Below are positions 22,847 through 33,293 of a stretch of 64,000 bases of DNA, piece by piece. A program made the translations under genes and the position numbers. Under the pieces are notes generated by a model. It saw only the letters and a program-made list of their open reading frames with translations. It searched no databases and had not been told where the DNA came from. This DNA comes from Reticulitermes speratus (Eukaryota; Arthropoda; Insecta; Blattodea; Rhinotermitidae), in the NCBI GenBank assembly GCA_021186555.1, contig JAJKFL010000005.1, positions 5,092,321 through 5,156,320 on the forward strand, given 5' to 3'. Every line of letters starts with the position of its first letter. The stretch's first letter is position 1.

Positions 22847-23110
22847 AATTTTTTTTTCGATGGCTCGACAGCCCCTTGGGGGCCTAGGCCGCCTCATTTT
22901 TCGAGGCTTCACGATCACACCTTTAGACACACCACACTCGGTAGGACTCCTCTGGACGAGGGATCAGCTGGTCGCAGAGGTCTCTACCTGACAACACACA
23001 ACACTCACAACAGACAGACATCCATGCCCCCGGTGGGATTCGAACCCACAATCCTAGTAAGCGAGCGGCCGTAGACCCACGCCTTAGACCACACGGCCAC
23101 TGGGATCGGC
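22847..23110 (-). mobile_element. SINE family A, full-length, 10-bp TSD
   Basis: Complete copy with A-box-like GGCCGTGTGGTCTAAGGCG and B-box-like GGGTTCGAATCCCACC, body, and A-rich tail. Perfect target duplication ATCTATGTTT at 22837-22846 and 23111-23120. Confidence 0.93.
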
Positions 23111-23369
23111 ATCTATGTTTCATATTCTGATCAAATACAAATTCCTTACAAAATTTTTCGAGTGATGAATTAGTAGTGGCACTACCTCGGTATCTGCCAG
23201 TTGGAACTGAGGAAAGTCGCAAATCCTCCGTGAGGATTACCGGCGTCCAGTCGGTACTGTGACCAGTCAGTTACCTAACAAATATATGTCCAGGACCTCA
23301 TCCATAAGCCAGCGTTCTCTGTCCGTAAAGTTTTTGGCGCCATAATATATTGACGGGGTACAATAAATG

Positions 23370-23600
23370 ATTTTGGAGTGTTAAGAATGCTGAAAGGAAG
23401 ACTTGATAATAGAAGAAGAAGGGGACGTCCTAGGAGAAGGTGGATAGAAGATGTGATGACGGACCTGGCGACAATGGGAATCAGAGGATGGAGGATAAAA
23501 GCAGCCGATAGAGAAGTCTGGAGGGCAGTTGTCAATGAGGCCAAAACCCACCAAGGGTTGTAGAGCCAGCGAAGAAGAAGAAGAAGAAGAAGAAAAAGAA
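23370..23600 (+). mobile_element. LINE 3' end, GAA-type tail
   Basis: The translation reads RMLKGRLDNRRRRGRPRRRW, then EDVMTDLATMGIRGWR, then DREVWRAVVNEAKTHQGL and a stop. This is a LINE C-terminal tail of a third type. The 3' end passes into (GAA)n at 23572-23596. Confidence 0.75.
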
Positions 23601-23750
23601 CGCTCTACAACAGGCAGTAATTTTTATATACTTTCAACAAATATAATGTGAGGAAAGAATCTATGCTTACTGAACTTAAATATTCACAAAACCCAATTCA
23701 GTACGATGTTCCTAGCTGTACAAAAAGAGCAGTATATAGTATGAATTATT

Positions 23751-23957
23751 TAATCATTGTTTAGGTTTAGACAGACACACCACATTCGGCAGGACTCCTC
23801 TGGACGAGTGATCAGCCCGTCGCAGATGCCTGTACCTGACAACACACAACACTCACAAGAGACAGACATCCATGCCCTGGCGGGATTCGAACCCGAAATT
23901 CCTGGAAGCGAGCGGCCGCAGACCTACGCCTTAGACCGCGCGGCCACTGGGATCGGC
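23751..23957 (-). mobile_element. SINE family A, 3'-shortened, 8-bp TSD
   Basis: The head with TAAGGCGTAGGTCTGCGG and GGGTTCGAATCCCGCC is intact. The distal end (CGAAAAATGAGGCGG part) is missing. Target duplication GAATTATT at 23743-23750 and 23958-23965 shows that the short form itself inserted. Confidence 0.85.
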
Positions 23958-23990
23958 GAATTATTAGTTATAGGACTTAATAGTCACTGG

Positions 23991-24253
23991 GTCCATCTCA
24001 GTGGCCGTGCGGTCTAGGGCGCAGGTCTGCGGCTGATCGATTGCTGGGATCGCGGGTTCGAATCGCGCTGAGGTCATGGAAGTTCGTTTCTGTGTTTGTT
24101 GTGTGTTGTGTAGGTAGCGGCTACAGCGATGAGCTGATAACTCCTTCGGGTGTGCCCTATTGGGTGTCTGTCTAATACTGTACGATAGAGAAACCTCAAC
24201 AATGAGGTGACCCAGGTCCGAGTTGGGATGTTGCGCCACAGAAAAAAGAAATC
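23991..24253 (+). mobile_element. SINE family A, second subfamily, 8-bp TSD
   Basis: A-box-like TGGCCGTGCGGTCTAGGGCG, B-box-like GGGTTCGAATCGCGCTG, and the second-subfamily body and tail as at 18.2 kb. Duplication GTCACTGG at 23983-23990 and 24254-24261. Only 33 bp separates it from the oppositely oriented copy at 23751-23957. Confidence 0.9.
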
Positions 24254-24372
24254 GTCACTGGATGATAGTAAAATGAATCCTGAGGAAAAAGTGTTTTAGG
24301 ATATGGGGCGCATTTTTCTTGAAAATTGCTGCCTCCATGGATATGACAGCATGTAGTTTGGTAGACAGATAT

Positions 24373-24474
24373 CAGAGTTGCAGAGAAACCTACTGCCTCC
24401 ATCATCGGAGTAAAAGAAGTTTGAGTTAATTCACCTTGAAGATGGAGGTAGCAAGTTTCTCCGAAACGTTGGTA
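24373..24474. ncRNA. divergent pair of hammerhead-like motifs HH2/HH3
   Basis: Plus strand 24432-24474: TTGAAGA core (C3 changed to T), extra T, stem II GGAG/CTCC, GAAAC, GTT, with ACC/GGT as stem I. Minus strand 24373-24412: CCGATGATGGAGGCAGTAG with a decayed GAAA. The two halves form an inverted repeat. The sequence is related to the motif at 28291-28340. Confidence 0.5.
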
Positions 24475-24556
24475 CCTACCTACCAAAATACACGGTGTCA
24501 CATAAATCTTCATAATCACCTCACTGAGAACTTAAGATATCAGTTGAACTATTCAT

Positions 24557-24590
24557 CCTAAGGACAGAGTCCACTGACTCTGTCCTTAGG
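24557..24590. repeat. 15-bp perfect hairpin
   Basis: CCTAAGGACAGAGTC and its exact complement flank a 4-base loop, immediately before a LINE 3' end. Confidence 0.85.
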
Positions 24591-24592
24591 CA

Positions 24593-24686
24593 CAGTAATG
24601 ATCCTTCGGGTTGCATAAAGGGCGGATAATTCCTTAACCAGATAAGCAGTGTCAGCTTCTCAATCAGGACTCTGTACCACAGTCAC
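24593..24686 (+). mobile_element. LINE family 1, extreme 3' end
   Basis: GTAATGATCCTTCGGGTTGC followed by a 3' untranslated part ending AGGACTCTGTACCAC matches the family-1 end at 17.1 kb. It is heavily 5'-truncated. Confidence 0.65.
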
Positions 24687-24775
24687 AGCTTAATGCTACA
24701 CTGTAATTGTGCACATAAACATATACACATTTCCCACTTAAACAGTTCCCAAAACCTGAACATTTTCAGCTACAA

Positions 24776-25085
24776 TCTCAAAGTTACGCATCGTCGCCAT
24801 CTTTTGTAATTTCGAACACACTACGTACACAGATCTCGTCGTAATATATGTGTTACTTTCATGACATTATATGGAACTGAACGCTGTATCGTTTAATGAA
24901 GATAGAATATTATTGTACGATTTTCGGTTGCAAGCGAAAAGTTACGCATCGTCGCCATGTTTATGATTTCAAACAGACGATGTACACAAACTTTTTCGTG
25001 ATATCTGCCTAACTTTTACGATATCTCACACTAAGCTTCATATGATTTAATGAATGTTGAATATTATTTTACGATATAACACGTA
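24776..25085. repeat. diverged tandem duplication, two copies about 163 bp apart
   Basis: AAAGTTACGCATCGTCGCCAT begins both copies (about 24779 and 24942; 19-20 shared bases). They continue with matching ATTTCAAACA-, GTACACA- and TTTAATGAA-type blocks and end in GAATATTATT. Identity is moderate. Confidence 0.6.
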
Positions 25086-25350
25086 TATCTTCCACCTCAG
25101 AAATTTGCATGACCAATTCCTTGGTACATAATATTATGATAGAAAATTGGAAAGTAGGGTGGCCTCCAATGGCGGTTAACATTTACTAAGAAAAATGAAA
25201 TTTGGTCAGTTTGGAGAGGGAAGGGAACGGGCACTCCTGTATCCTAAGTCTGTCTTTCCATGAAACAAGAACGGCACTTTAGAAAGACTCATTACAGTAA
25301 ACAAATTCTTTAGCCGTTCGCCCGAAAATGTCTGCAGAGTTATAAAACTT

Positions 25351-27477
25351 CGTGCATGTCTCTCTCTCGTAACAGACTGAGATATACGTGCATATACATG
25401 TCTCTCTCTCGTAACAGACTGAGATATACGTGCATATACATGTCTCTCTCTCGTAACAGACTGAGATATACGTGCATATACATGTCTCTCTCTCGTAACA
25501 GACTGAGATATACGTGCATATACATGTCTCTCTCGTAACAGACTGAGATATACGTGCATATACATGTCTCTCTCTCGTAACAGACTGAGATATACGTGCA
25601 TACACATGTCTCTCTCGTAACAGACTGAGACTTACGTGCATATACATGTCTCTCTCGTAACAGACTGAGATATACGTGCATATACATGTCTCTCTCTCGT
25701 AACAGACTGAGATATACGTGCATATACATGTCTCTCTCGTAACAGACTGAGATATACGTGCATATACATGTCTCTCTCTCGTAACAGACTGAGATATACG
25801 TGCATATACATGTCTCTCTCGTAACAGACTGAGATATACGTGCATATACATGTCTCTCTCTCGTAACAGACTGAGATATACGTGCATATACATGTCTCTC
25901 TCATAATAGACTGAGACTTACGTGCATACACATGTCTCTCTCGTAATAGACTGAGACTTACGTGCATACACATGTCTCTCTCGTAACAGACTGAGACTTA
26001 CGTGCATATACATGTCTCTCTCGTAACAGACTGAGACTTACGTGCATATACATGTCTCTCTCCCGTAACAGACTGAGACTTACGTGCATATACATGTCTC
26101 TCTCATAATAGACTGAGACTTACGTGCATACACATGTCTCTCTCGTAACAGACTGAGACTTACGTGCATATACATGTCTCTCTCGTAACAGACTGAGACT
26201 TACGTGCATATACATGTCTCTCTCGTAACAGACTGAGACTTACGTGCATATACATGTCTCTCTCGTAACAGACTGAGACTTACGTGCATATACATGTCTC
26301 TCTCCCGTAACAGACTGAGATATACGTGCATATACATGTCTCTCTCGTAACAGACTGAGATATACGTGCATATACATGTCTCTCTCTCGTAACAGACTGA
26401 GATATACGTGCATATACATGTCTCTCTCTCGTAACAGACTGAGATATACGTGCATATACATGTCTCTCTCATAATAGACTGAGACTTACGTGCATACACA
26501 TGTCTCTCTCGTAACAGACTGAGACTTACGTGCATATACATGTCTCTCTCTCGTAACAGACTTGAGATATACGTGCATATACATGTCTCTCTCTCGTAAT
26601 AGATTGATATATACGTGCATATACATGTCTCTCTCTCTCTCGTAACAGACTTGAGATATACGTGCATATACATGTCTCTCTCTCTCTCGTAACAGACTTG
26701 AGATATACGTGCATATACATGTCTCTCTCTCGTAACAGACTGAGATATACGTGCATATACATGTCTCTCTCTCGTAACAGACTGAGACTTACGTGCATAT
26801 ACATTTCTCTCTCTCATAACAGACTTGAGATATACGTGCATATACATGTCTCTCTCTCGTAACAGACTGAGACTTACGTGCATATACATGTCTCTCTCTC
26901 GTAACAGACTGAGATATACGTGCACATACATGTCTCTCTCTCGTAACAGACTTGAGATATACGTGCATATACATGTCTCTCTCTCGTAATAGATTGATAT
27001 ATACGTGCATATACATGTCTCTCTCTCTCGTAACAGACTTGAGATATACGTGCATATACATGTCTCTCTCTCTCGTAACAGACTTGAGATATACGTGCAT
27101 ATAAATGTCTCTCTCTCTCTCGTAACAGACTTGAGATATACGTGCATATACATGTCTCGCTCATAATGGACTGAGACTTACGTGCATATACATTTCTCTC
27201 TCGTAATAGACTGAGATATACGTGCATATACATGTCTCTCTCTCGTAACAGACTGAGATATACGTGCATATACATGTCTCTCTCTCGTAACAGACTGAGA
27301 TATACGTACATACACATGTCTCTCTCGTAATAGACTGAGATATACGTGCATATACATGTCTCTCTCTCGTAATAGACAGACATACGTGCATATACATGTC
27401 TCTCTCTCGTAATAGACAGACATACGTGCATATACATATCTCTCTCTCGTAATAGACAGACATACGTGCATATACAT
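25351..27477. repeat. tandem array 6, period 38-46 bp with CT slippage, about 51 units
   Basis: The unit is TGTCTCTCTCTCGTAACAGA plus CTGAGATATACGTGCATATACA. Length differs between units mainly through the number of CT dinucleotides and an extra T in ACTTGAG. Two alleles (GAGATATAC, GAGACTTAC) and CATACAC versus CATATAC alternate in blocks. The minus-strand frame of 317 codons (MYMHVYLSLLRERD-like) is only periodicity. Confidence 0.97.
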
Positions 27478-28220
27478 TTGGGCTCATTTGTCTAATGGCT
27501 GAAAATGTATCATATACTACTGTAGCGAGTGCAATAAAAGTTACTATAGTCCCAAACGTATTACGATCATTTGCTCCTGGTTCTGTGCATATAAAGTCTG
27601 TCACGCATAAAACACAGCCCAATTAATGGCGGTCCTACTTCACAAACCCTTGCAACAACTTACACACTGGACACGAGGTGACACACAAGAGAAAACAAGC
27701 TGACCGTTCGGAACTGGGTAAAGTGAAGTCCAGCAGATAATTTTTTTTACGCAATGCAATAATTATATGCTCATTACGCTATCTGACCACTGTCAGTTGC
27801 CACTTCCTGTTGCCTTCTTTATCCTTATCACCTTAGCCCACTCAGCCGACTGCGCCCACACGCACCGAAGCGTATAGCTGGGAGGTGACCAGCGACAGAT
27901 GTCAGTTAAAATAAGGACCCGTATATGACAGTAATCTGCTGAGATAAACTCCAGAAATTGTGGAGTGGAGATGCTTGCTACCAGATGTTAGAGTGGTAGC
28001 CATTTTATGTCTATAAAACACTAGCTACATACGCACTAATACTGGGGCCTCAAATTATCAAGTAATCCATATATTACTAGTACTATGCACAAAATGAACG
28101 CATAATGAGAAGGCCATATCTGAATGTATGTCAGTATGTTCATAAGTACGTTACATATGCAAAACAAATTAGAATATTAAGAAGACCTGATTGTAATGTC
28201 ATCAGTAATGCGAACGACTT
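27478..28220. other. no recognisable feature
   Basis: Ordinary-looking sequence without repeat partner or credible frame. Confidence 0.3.
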
Positions 28221-28267
28221 GATGACCTGAAATCTCAACAATTGAATTGTTGAAATTTCAGGTCATC
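28221..28267. repeat. 47-bp near-perfect palindrome
   Basis: Arms of 23 bp (GATGACCTGAAATCTCAACA...) with one mismatch around a single central base. It lies just left of a hammerhead-like motif. Confidence 0.85.
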
Positions 28268-28290
28268 ATGGTGGTGATTATGAATAGGCG

Positions 28291-28341
28291 ATCTTATCTA
28301 CCATGATGACGGAGGTAGTAGTTTCATCCGAAACGTCGGTA
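28291..28341 (+). ncRNA. hammerhead-like motif HH4
   Basis: Stem I TCTACC/GGTAGA is a perfect six pairs. The core reads ATGATGA (C3 changed to A), one extra base, stem II GGA/TCC, GAAAC, then GTC. Stem III would be the self-complementary ACGT, which needs a dimer. Related to HH3. Confidence 0.5.
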
Positions 28342-28376
28342 GACTTATTTATTTCTGTCTCTAGCAAGAACAGATT

Positions 28377-28485
28377 GCCGATTCCGGTGGCCGCGCTGTC
28401 TAAGGCGTGGGTCTGCGGCCGCTCGCTTGCTGGAATTGTGGGTTCGAATCCCGCCGGGGGGGGGCTTAATGTCCGTCTCCTGCGA
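28377..28485 (+). mobile_element. SINE family A, head only
   Basis: GGTGGCCGCGCTGTCTAAGG and GGGTTCGAATCCCGCC are present. The body stops after about 110 bp, shortly beyond a run of eight G. Confidence 0.75.
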
Positions 28486-28852
28486 GTCAACACAATACTA
28501 CAGCGCAGAAGACGTGAAACTTGGACCGGATATTTGTGTCCTATAGCGCACTGACTGTCATACGACAGTTAAGGATTGGAAGAGAAAGGCGTAGCAAACG
28601 GGCGGGCCTCCGTATGAGCTGCAAAAGACGCAAGGCCTGTGTGTGTTTGCACTCGAGGCTGAACTTGCTCATGCGTAAAGACAATCACGGCCAGATTTCC
28701 TTCATTTCGGTCACACCTTTATGTTCTTTCATGTCGGCGATTTAACATTAGTGTTACAATCAAACTGTTTGAACGCGAAAACAATAACAGTTTGCAGTAT
28801 ATTGATACCAAAAACATTTTGCGTGCAATATTAAGCGGAAATCGCAGTATTG

Positions 28853-29109
28853 TGGTCGCGGGTTCGATTCCTGATGGTGTCACTGCAATGTTTCATTGAC
28901 ATAATACTTTCGGTCGCACTATAGCCCTGGGGTCGACTCAGCCTCTAACAGAAGTGAGTACCAGGAATATTTCCTGGGGGATAAAGGCGGCCGGTGCGTA
29001 GGGCTGACAACCTTACCACCTTCATGTGCACAATTGTCTAGAAATCTGGGAGCCTCAACCTCCTGGAGCCCTAAGGGCCTGTCCAGGCCTGTAATGGGAT
29101 TGCTTTTGC
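28853..29109 (+). mobile_element. SINE family C, 5'-truncated
   Basis: Starts at GTGGTCGCGGGTTCGATTCC and runs through the whole body to CCTGTAATGGGATTGC. The A-box half of the head is missing. Confidence 0.82.
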
Positions 29110-29605
29110 ACAAGAATTTGAGCTGATACACCTATATAATCTAAATTAATGAGTTTTTACAATTTACGAGCCGAATGTGGCCTGAGTAATACAACTTTGG
29201 TTCATACCTCACAGAAAACACAAGACTGCAATAATTAATTTCCTTCGACAAACGGACGTTCGGGCAGTTCTCTATGTGGATTCTGAAAATCAAACAAAAT
29301 TCTCTCAACGAAATATCTTCTTTAACTTTAAATCAGTTGGCCCTCTCCATTAAAGGGTTTTGGCAAATCAAAAATCAAGCTTTCTACGTTAAGCCATGCA
29401 GACAGTGAAGTGTGGAAACACGTGACGTCACAGATATAACGTAGCATAGTAAAACATTCACTGTGCGTAAACAAACGAATACGGTTTCCGGGCTTTGGAG
29501 AATGTACAGTTGTATAAAACACGTCGCCCCAAAAGACCTATGCTAAACTGAAATATCACTTAATACGAGACTTCGGCGTAGTGACTAATTCATCAGTTGA
29601 AGTGC
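29110..29605. other. no recognisable feature
   Basis: AT-rich, no repeat partner. Confidence 0.3.
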
Positions 29606-29606
29606 C

Positions 29607-29705
29607 TTGTAGGATTTGTGGTGGACAAAGCGGCATTGGGACAGGTTCTTCCTCGAGTACTTCGGTTTTCCCCTGTCAATTTCATTCCACCGGTGCTCCA
29701 TTATT
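29607..29705 (+). mobile_element. SINE D, 5'-truncated
   Basis: GGACAGGTTCTTCCTCGAG, TTTTCCCCTGTCAATTTC and GTGCTCCAT match the body of the copy at 30107-30330. Confidence 0.6.
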
Positions 29706-29751
29706 AGGAAAAATGAAAAAAAAAAACTGATCATCTTTCTCTTCATCTTTA

Positions 29752-29818
29752 TCACAGGGTTGCACAATAAGCCTTAAGGCTGCGGTGCGTCCGTAGCTTC
29801 TGCTGCGGGGCCCTTATC
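29752..29818 (-). repeat. dispersed repeat H
   Basis: Inverted copy of the segment at 1712-1795: ACGGACGCACCGCAGCCTTA and GGGCCCCGCAGCAGAAGC on the minus strand. Confidence 0.6.
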
Positions 29819-29929
29819 CACAAAAGAAGTATAACTGCTTTATCATATTATCTTAGAAAGCTTAGTCCAATTTATTTAAACGAATGGACACCAACAGACT
29901 ACCAACACGGTTTCTCCAATACCATCCAA

Positions 29930-30068
29930 TACCAGCCCATGGGAAAATGGGCATAGGGCGACCTAGGCGAAGATGGAAAGACCAAGAATATCTCAAGCTT
30001 TAAGGGTAGAGATTCTAGGACATGAACCTTAGACACTTCCACGATAATGATGATGATGATGATGATAT
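29930..30068 (+). mobile_element. LINE 3' end, GAT-type tail
   Basis: Translation MGKWAIGRPRRRWKDQEYLK then a stop, a short 3' untranslated region and (GAT)n at 30043-30064. It is a LINE C-terminal tail of a fourth type, 5'-truncated. Confidence 0.6.
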
Positions 30069-30104
30069 TCACAATACAGAGTTTCAATTAAAGACAGCAA
30101 TTTA

Positions 30105-30330
30105 TAGCCGGTGCCATGGTTCAGGCGGTTAGTCGCCTACATTTCACCTCAGGAGGCCCGAGGTCGAACCCAGGACAGTCCGTGTGAGATGTTTGTCGGA
30201 AGAAGTGGCAATGAGACAGGTTTCTCTCCGAGTACTTTAGCTTTTTCCTGTCAATATCGTTTCACTACTGCTCCATGCTTGTATCTTCAAGCTGCTCTCA
30301 TCAGAAGGACAAGCGGGTAATGCACTTCCA
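30105..30330 (+). mobile_element. SINE D, with tRNA-like head
   Basis: A-box-like TGGTTCAGGCGGTTAGTCGC and B-box-like GAGGTCGAACCCAGG are spaced as in a tRNA. The body has AATGAGACAGGTTTCTCTCC, CCTGTCAATATCG and ACTGCTCCATGC. This is the only copy in the window with a recognisable head. Confidence 0.7.
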
Positions 30331-30385
30331 GAAAGTGGAAGAACTAGAAAGGACAGTACAATCATTATTTGCACCTCACAGGTGA

Positions 30386-30660
30386 AAACGGTAAAGTTCC
30401 CCCTAGAACAGGCCAAGAAGGCTCAGAGGGGGAGTAGAGGTACAGCTCTACTCTTTCTTTAACCTCGACGCCAGATGGGGTGGGTGGCCAACGCCCCGGC
30501 CGCTTTACCCCCGGGAAAGAGTACCGGTAACCATTGTACAGGAGGCTGGGAGGGCCCCAGGACCGGTCTGCACGGGCGCGGAAAATCTCGCCCCCACCGG
30601 GATTCGATCCCCGGACCGCCCAGCGCTAGCCAGTCGCTATACCGACTGAGCTATCCCGGC
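30386..30660 (-). mobile_element. SINE family B, full-length
   Basis: Minus strand: A-box-like TAGCTCAGTCGGTATAGCGA and B-box-like GGGATCGAATCCCGGTGG, then a body with GTGCAGACCGGTCCTGG, CAATGGTTACCGGTAC and GAGCTGTACCTCTACTC. It is the best-preserved family-B copy; I could not define a clear target duplication. Confidence 0.88.
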
Positions 30661-30661
30661 C

Positions 30662-31320
30662 TACATGCCTCATGGAGTTAAAGACAAAAGGAAGGCTACT
30701 TATTTTAGTGTTAGTGTTGTGTGTCGAACACTTATCGTATGTACAGACAAGCAAAAACGACGCCCACAGTCTACTGCATATGTGCGTATGTTAACCTTAG
30801 TAGCAGTGAATTCTCCATTTTTTATAATTCTTCCTCTCTGCAGCACGTTGGAAATAATGATTGTAAACGGCGGGTAAGTCAATAAACCTTTAATATTCCA
30901 GTTAGTCAAGGACATTTCCTGATTAATGACCATTTAATGTTGGCTGATGTTATCACTATTGCAATGAAGCACGCAGCACTCCAAAGACCAGAGAAGATAT
31001 TCCAGTCAGTACTCACTTCTGTCACGTCACGATTCCCACACATGACTTTATTCATTATTTTTATGACGCACATAAAATGAACGCATAATCAGGAGATAAT
31101 ATCTGTCTGCCTGTTTAATCTCCGAAGCTATTTGACGAAAAATGATTAATTTTGGCGTTGAGCATTTCGCACTGAAATTTGTGGTTTAAGTTTAACAGAC
31201 ACGTAGGTGTGCTAGACATTTACCTCGTGTCATTTGTGTCAGAAAGCACGATATTTCGCAGTCACAGCCGGTATCTACAACCGAAGACACTTTTCACCTA
31301 ATGGATGACAGTGTCTTCAT
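30662..31320. other. no recognisable feature
   Basis: No repeat partner. A 9-bp inverted repeat (GAAGACACT) lies at about 31283-31318 next to HH5. Confidence 0.3.
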
Positions 31321-31321
31321 A

Positions 31322-31372
31322 TTTCTACCTGATGACGGCAGCAGAGACAGCATCCGAAACATGTTTTACATT
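31322..31372 (+). ncRNA. hammerhead-like motif HH5, weak
   Basis: CTGATGA at 31329-31335 and GAAACATGTT at 31356-31365 are intact. The stem II candidate is only GG/CC and no stem I is evident, so it is probably a decayed copy. Confidence 0.35.
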
Positions 31373-31394
31373 TATTTGACTTCATTCATCTATT

Positions 31395-31680
31395 CCGCAG
31401 TCTGTCTTATGACCGTTTCATATCCTCTTCCAAAGCGAGTTCGCCACAGAGTGCGATCTAGTGCTTCCTCTTTCAATTTCCAGTATCCTCTCGTTTGCTT
31501 AAGATCATCCAGTAGCTGCTTACGTCTTCTTCCTCGTCTCCCGTCACTTCTATCCTTCCTTCTATTTTTCCTTCAATAACGTGTTTTAGAAGGCACTTCC
31601 CACGCAAGATGTAACCAATCCAGTTATTCCTTATTTTTATTGCATGTAGGATATTCCTCTCCATCTTGACTCAATATCAG
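31395..31680 (-). mobile_element. LINE family 2, 3' end
   Basis: The minus strand encodes MERNILHAIKIRNNWIGYIL, RGKCLLKHVIEGKIEGRIEV and further degenerate tail sequence matching the family-2 copy at 35.4 kb. Frameshifted in the basic region. Ends at ATTCATTCA-type sequence on the plus strand. Confidence 0.75.
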
Positions 31681-31689
31681 TCTAATATA

Positions 31690-32155
31690 ACCCATACCTT
31701 TACATAAAACCCAAATACAACTTATCGATGTTCACACAAAGTTCAACGTACAGCTCATTTTCATATAGCACTGATTATTTGGATCTAAATATTTTATTTG
31801 AATGATTTTCCGATACTGAGATCATCTATCAACAATACTAGAAAAACGGTTATTTTTACTTTACACAGTGCTTATCATGTATCTGTCGCAAAACTGACTA
31901 ATGGACAGTGAGCTTTCGCTTGCAGTACATGAAAATGAAGATCGATGTGCGATCTAAAGTATGACGTCCCCCCAAGCAGAGTCAAAAATAGGTAAGCCTG
32001 CTCAAAACATCATTTGCACATTTGCTTAGTTTCTTTGTACATTCATTAGCGGTTCGATAGAATGTACAAAGTATGGTAAAGAAGCCAATTATTAAGTTAA
32101 AAATACGACGATGAAGAAATTTGGACTACAAAACTTGGAAGGATTATTAATTGGT
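31690..32155. other. no recognisable feature
   Basis: AT-rich; no repeat partner. Confidence 0.3.
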
Positions 32156-32168
32156 AAATGTGGCTGGT

Positions 32169-32433
32169 GCCGATCCCAGTAGCCGCGCGGTCTAAGGCGT
32201 GGGTCTTCGGCCGTTCGCTTACTGGGATTTGGGTTCGAATCCCGCCTAGGGCATGGATGTCTGTCTGTTGTGAGTGTTGTGTGTTGTCAGGTAGAGGTCT
32301 CTGCGACGAGCTGGTCACTCGTCCAGAGGAGTCCTACCGAGTGTGGTGTGTCTAAAAGTGTGTGTGATCGTGAAGCTTCGAAAAATGAGGCGGCCTAGGC
32401 CCCCAAGGGGCTGTCGAGCCATTTAAAAAAAAA
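32169..32433 (+). mobile_element. SINE family A, full-length, 11-bp TSD
   Basis: A-box-like TAGCCGCGCGGTCTAAGGCG, B-box-like GGGTTCGAATCCCGCC, a complete body and a poly(A) tail of 10. Duplication ATGTGGCTGGT at 32158-32168 and 32434-32444. Among the cleanest insertions here, so probably young. Confidence 0.95.
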
Positions 32434-32444
32434 ATGTGGCTGGT

Positions 32445-32796
32445 ATGTGAGGGTTGGTCATTAAATAAAATTTTTGTGAAACTGGATAAAAATACTGCTT
32501 ACTGCAAAAGCACAGTGTTAACGAATGCAGTCTTCTGCACAATTTGACGTAATTAATAAATATGATTGATTGATTGATGCGATATTACGAACGGTGTGAA
32601 CTGTACTTTCGTCTACATTTCAACCCGGTCAGAGCAAGCGACTTTCACAGTGTATTCCTCGTTATTTAGCTATAATTACAGTATAACAAGACTGTATAAA
32701 TGTGCATCTGCTCTCTTTCGGAATACACGGCATTTTAAAGCACATCCTTTCAGATATAGCAATGCTCTCCCTGTTCACCTCATGACAGCTTATAGG
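32445..32796. other. no recognisable feature apart from a (GATT)n patch
   Basis: TGATTGATTGATTGATG at 32561-32577 resembles the LINE tail at 1.27 kb, but no coding tail precedes it. Confidence 0.3.
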
Positions 32797-32866
32797 GCAA
32801 AAGAGGTACAGCTCCAGTCACTCTTAACTTTGGCGATGGATGGAAGTGACTGGTTAAGTTGACGCC
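32797..32866 (-). mobile_element. SINE family B, distal part, split by a later insertion
   Basis: GAGGTACAGCTCCAGTCACT to GACGCCCC corresponds to the distal body of family B. It resumes at 33294 after the composite SINE insertion at 32878-33282. Confidence 0.65.
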
Positions 32867-32877
32867 CCGGCCGCTTT

Positions 32878-33282
32878 TTTTTTTCCTATGGCTCGACAGC
32901 CCTATATGGGCCTCCTCTTTTCGTCGAGGCTTCACGATCACACACATTTGAGACACACCACAGTTGGTAGGACTCCTCTGGACGAGGGATCAGCTGGTCG
33001 CAGAGACCTCTACTTGACAATACACAATACTCACAAGAGACAGACATCCATGCCCCCCGGTGGGATTTTTTTTTTTGCCTGTCCGGGGTTTTTCCCCTTT
33101 GATCCATTTTTGTATTGTTCTAAATCCTTTCGTCCTTCATGTCACTTTTTACGTTCCATACTACTGTCTTTATACAACAAACACAACACAAACATTCATG
33201 CCCCCGGTGGGATTCGAACCCACGATCCTAGTAAGCGAACGACCGCAGACCCACGCCTTAGACCTCACGGCCACTGGAATCG
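32878..33282 (-). mobile_element. composite SINE A insertion with an internal extra segment, 11-bp TSD
   Basis: Right part (33190-33282, minus strand) is a family-A head with GGTTCGAATCCCACCGG. Left part (32878-33067) is the family-A body and A-rich tail. Between them, 33068-33190 carries an unrelated segment starting with its own T-run. The junction sequence CATGCCCCCGGTGGGATT occurs on both sides of the internal segment. The whole block is bounded by CCGGCCGCTTT at 32867-32877 and 33283-33293. Confidence 0.8.
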
Positions 33283-33293
33283 CCGGCCGCTTT

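Noticed and set aside
26200-27153. 317-codon minus-strand frame
   Set aside because: It lies entirely in array 6; the period and CT slippage keep several frames open at once. Low-complexity repeated peptide, no domain.
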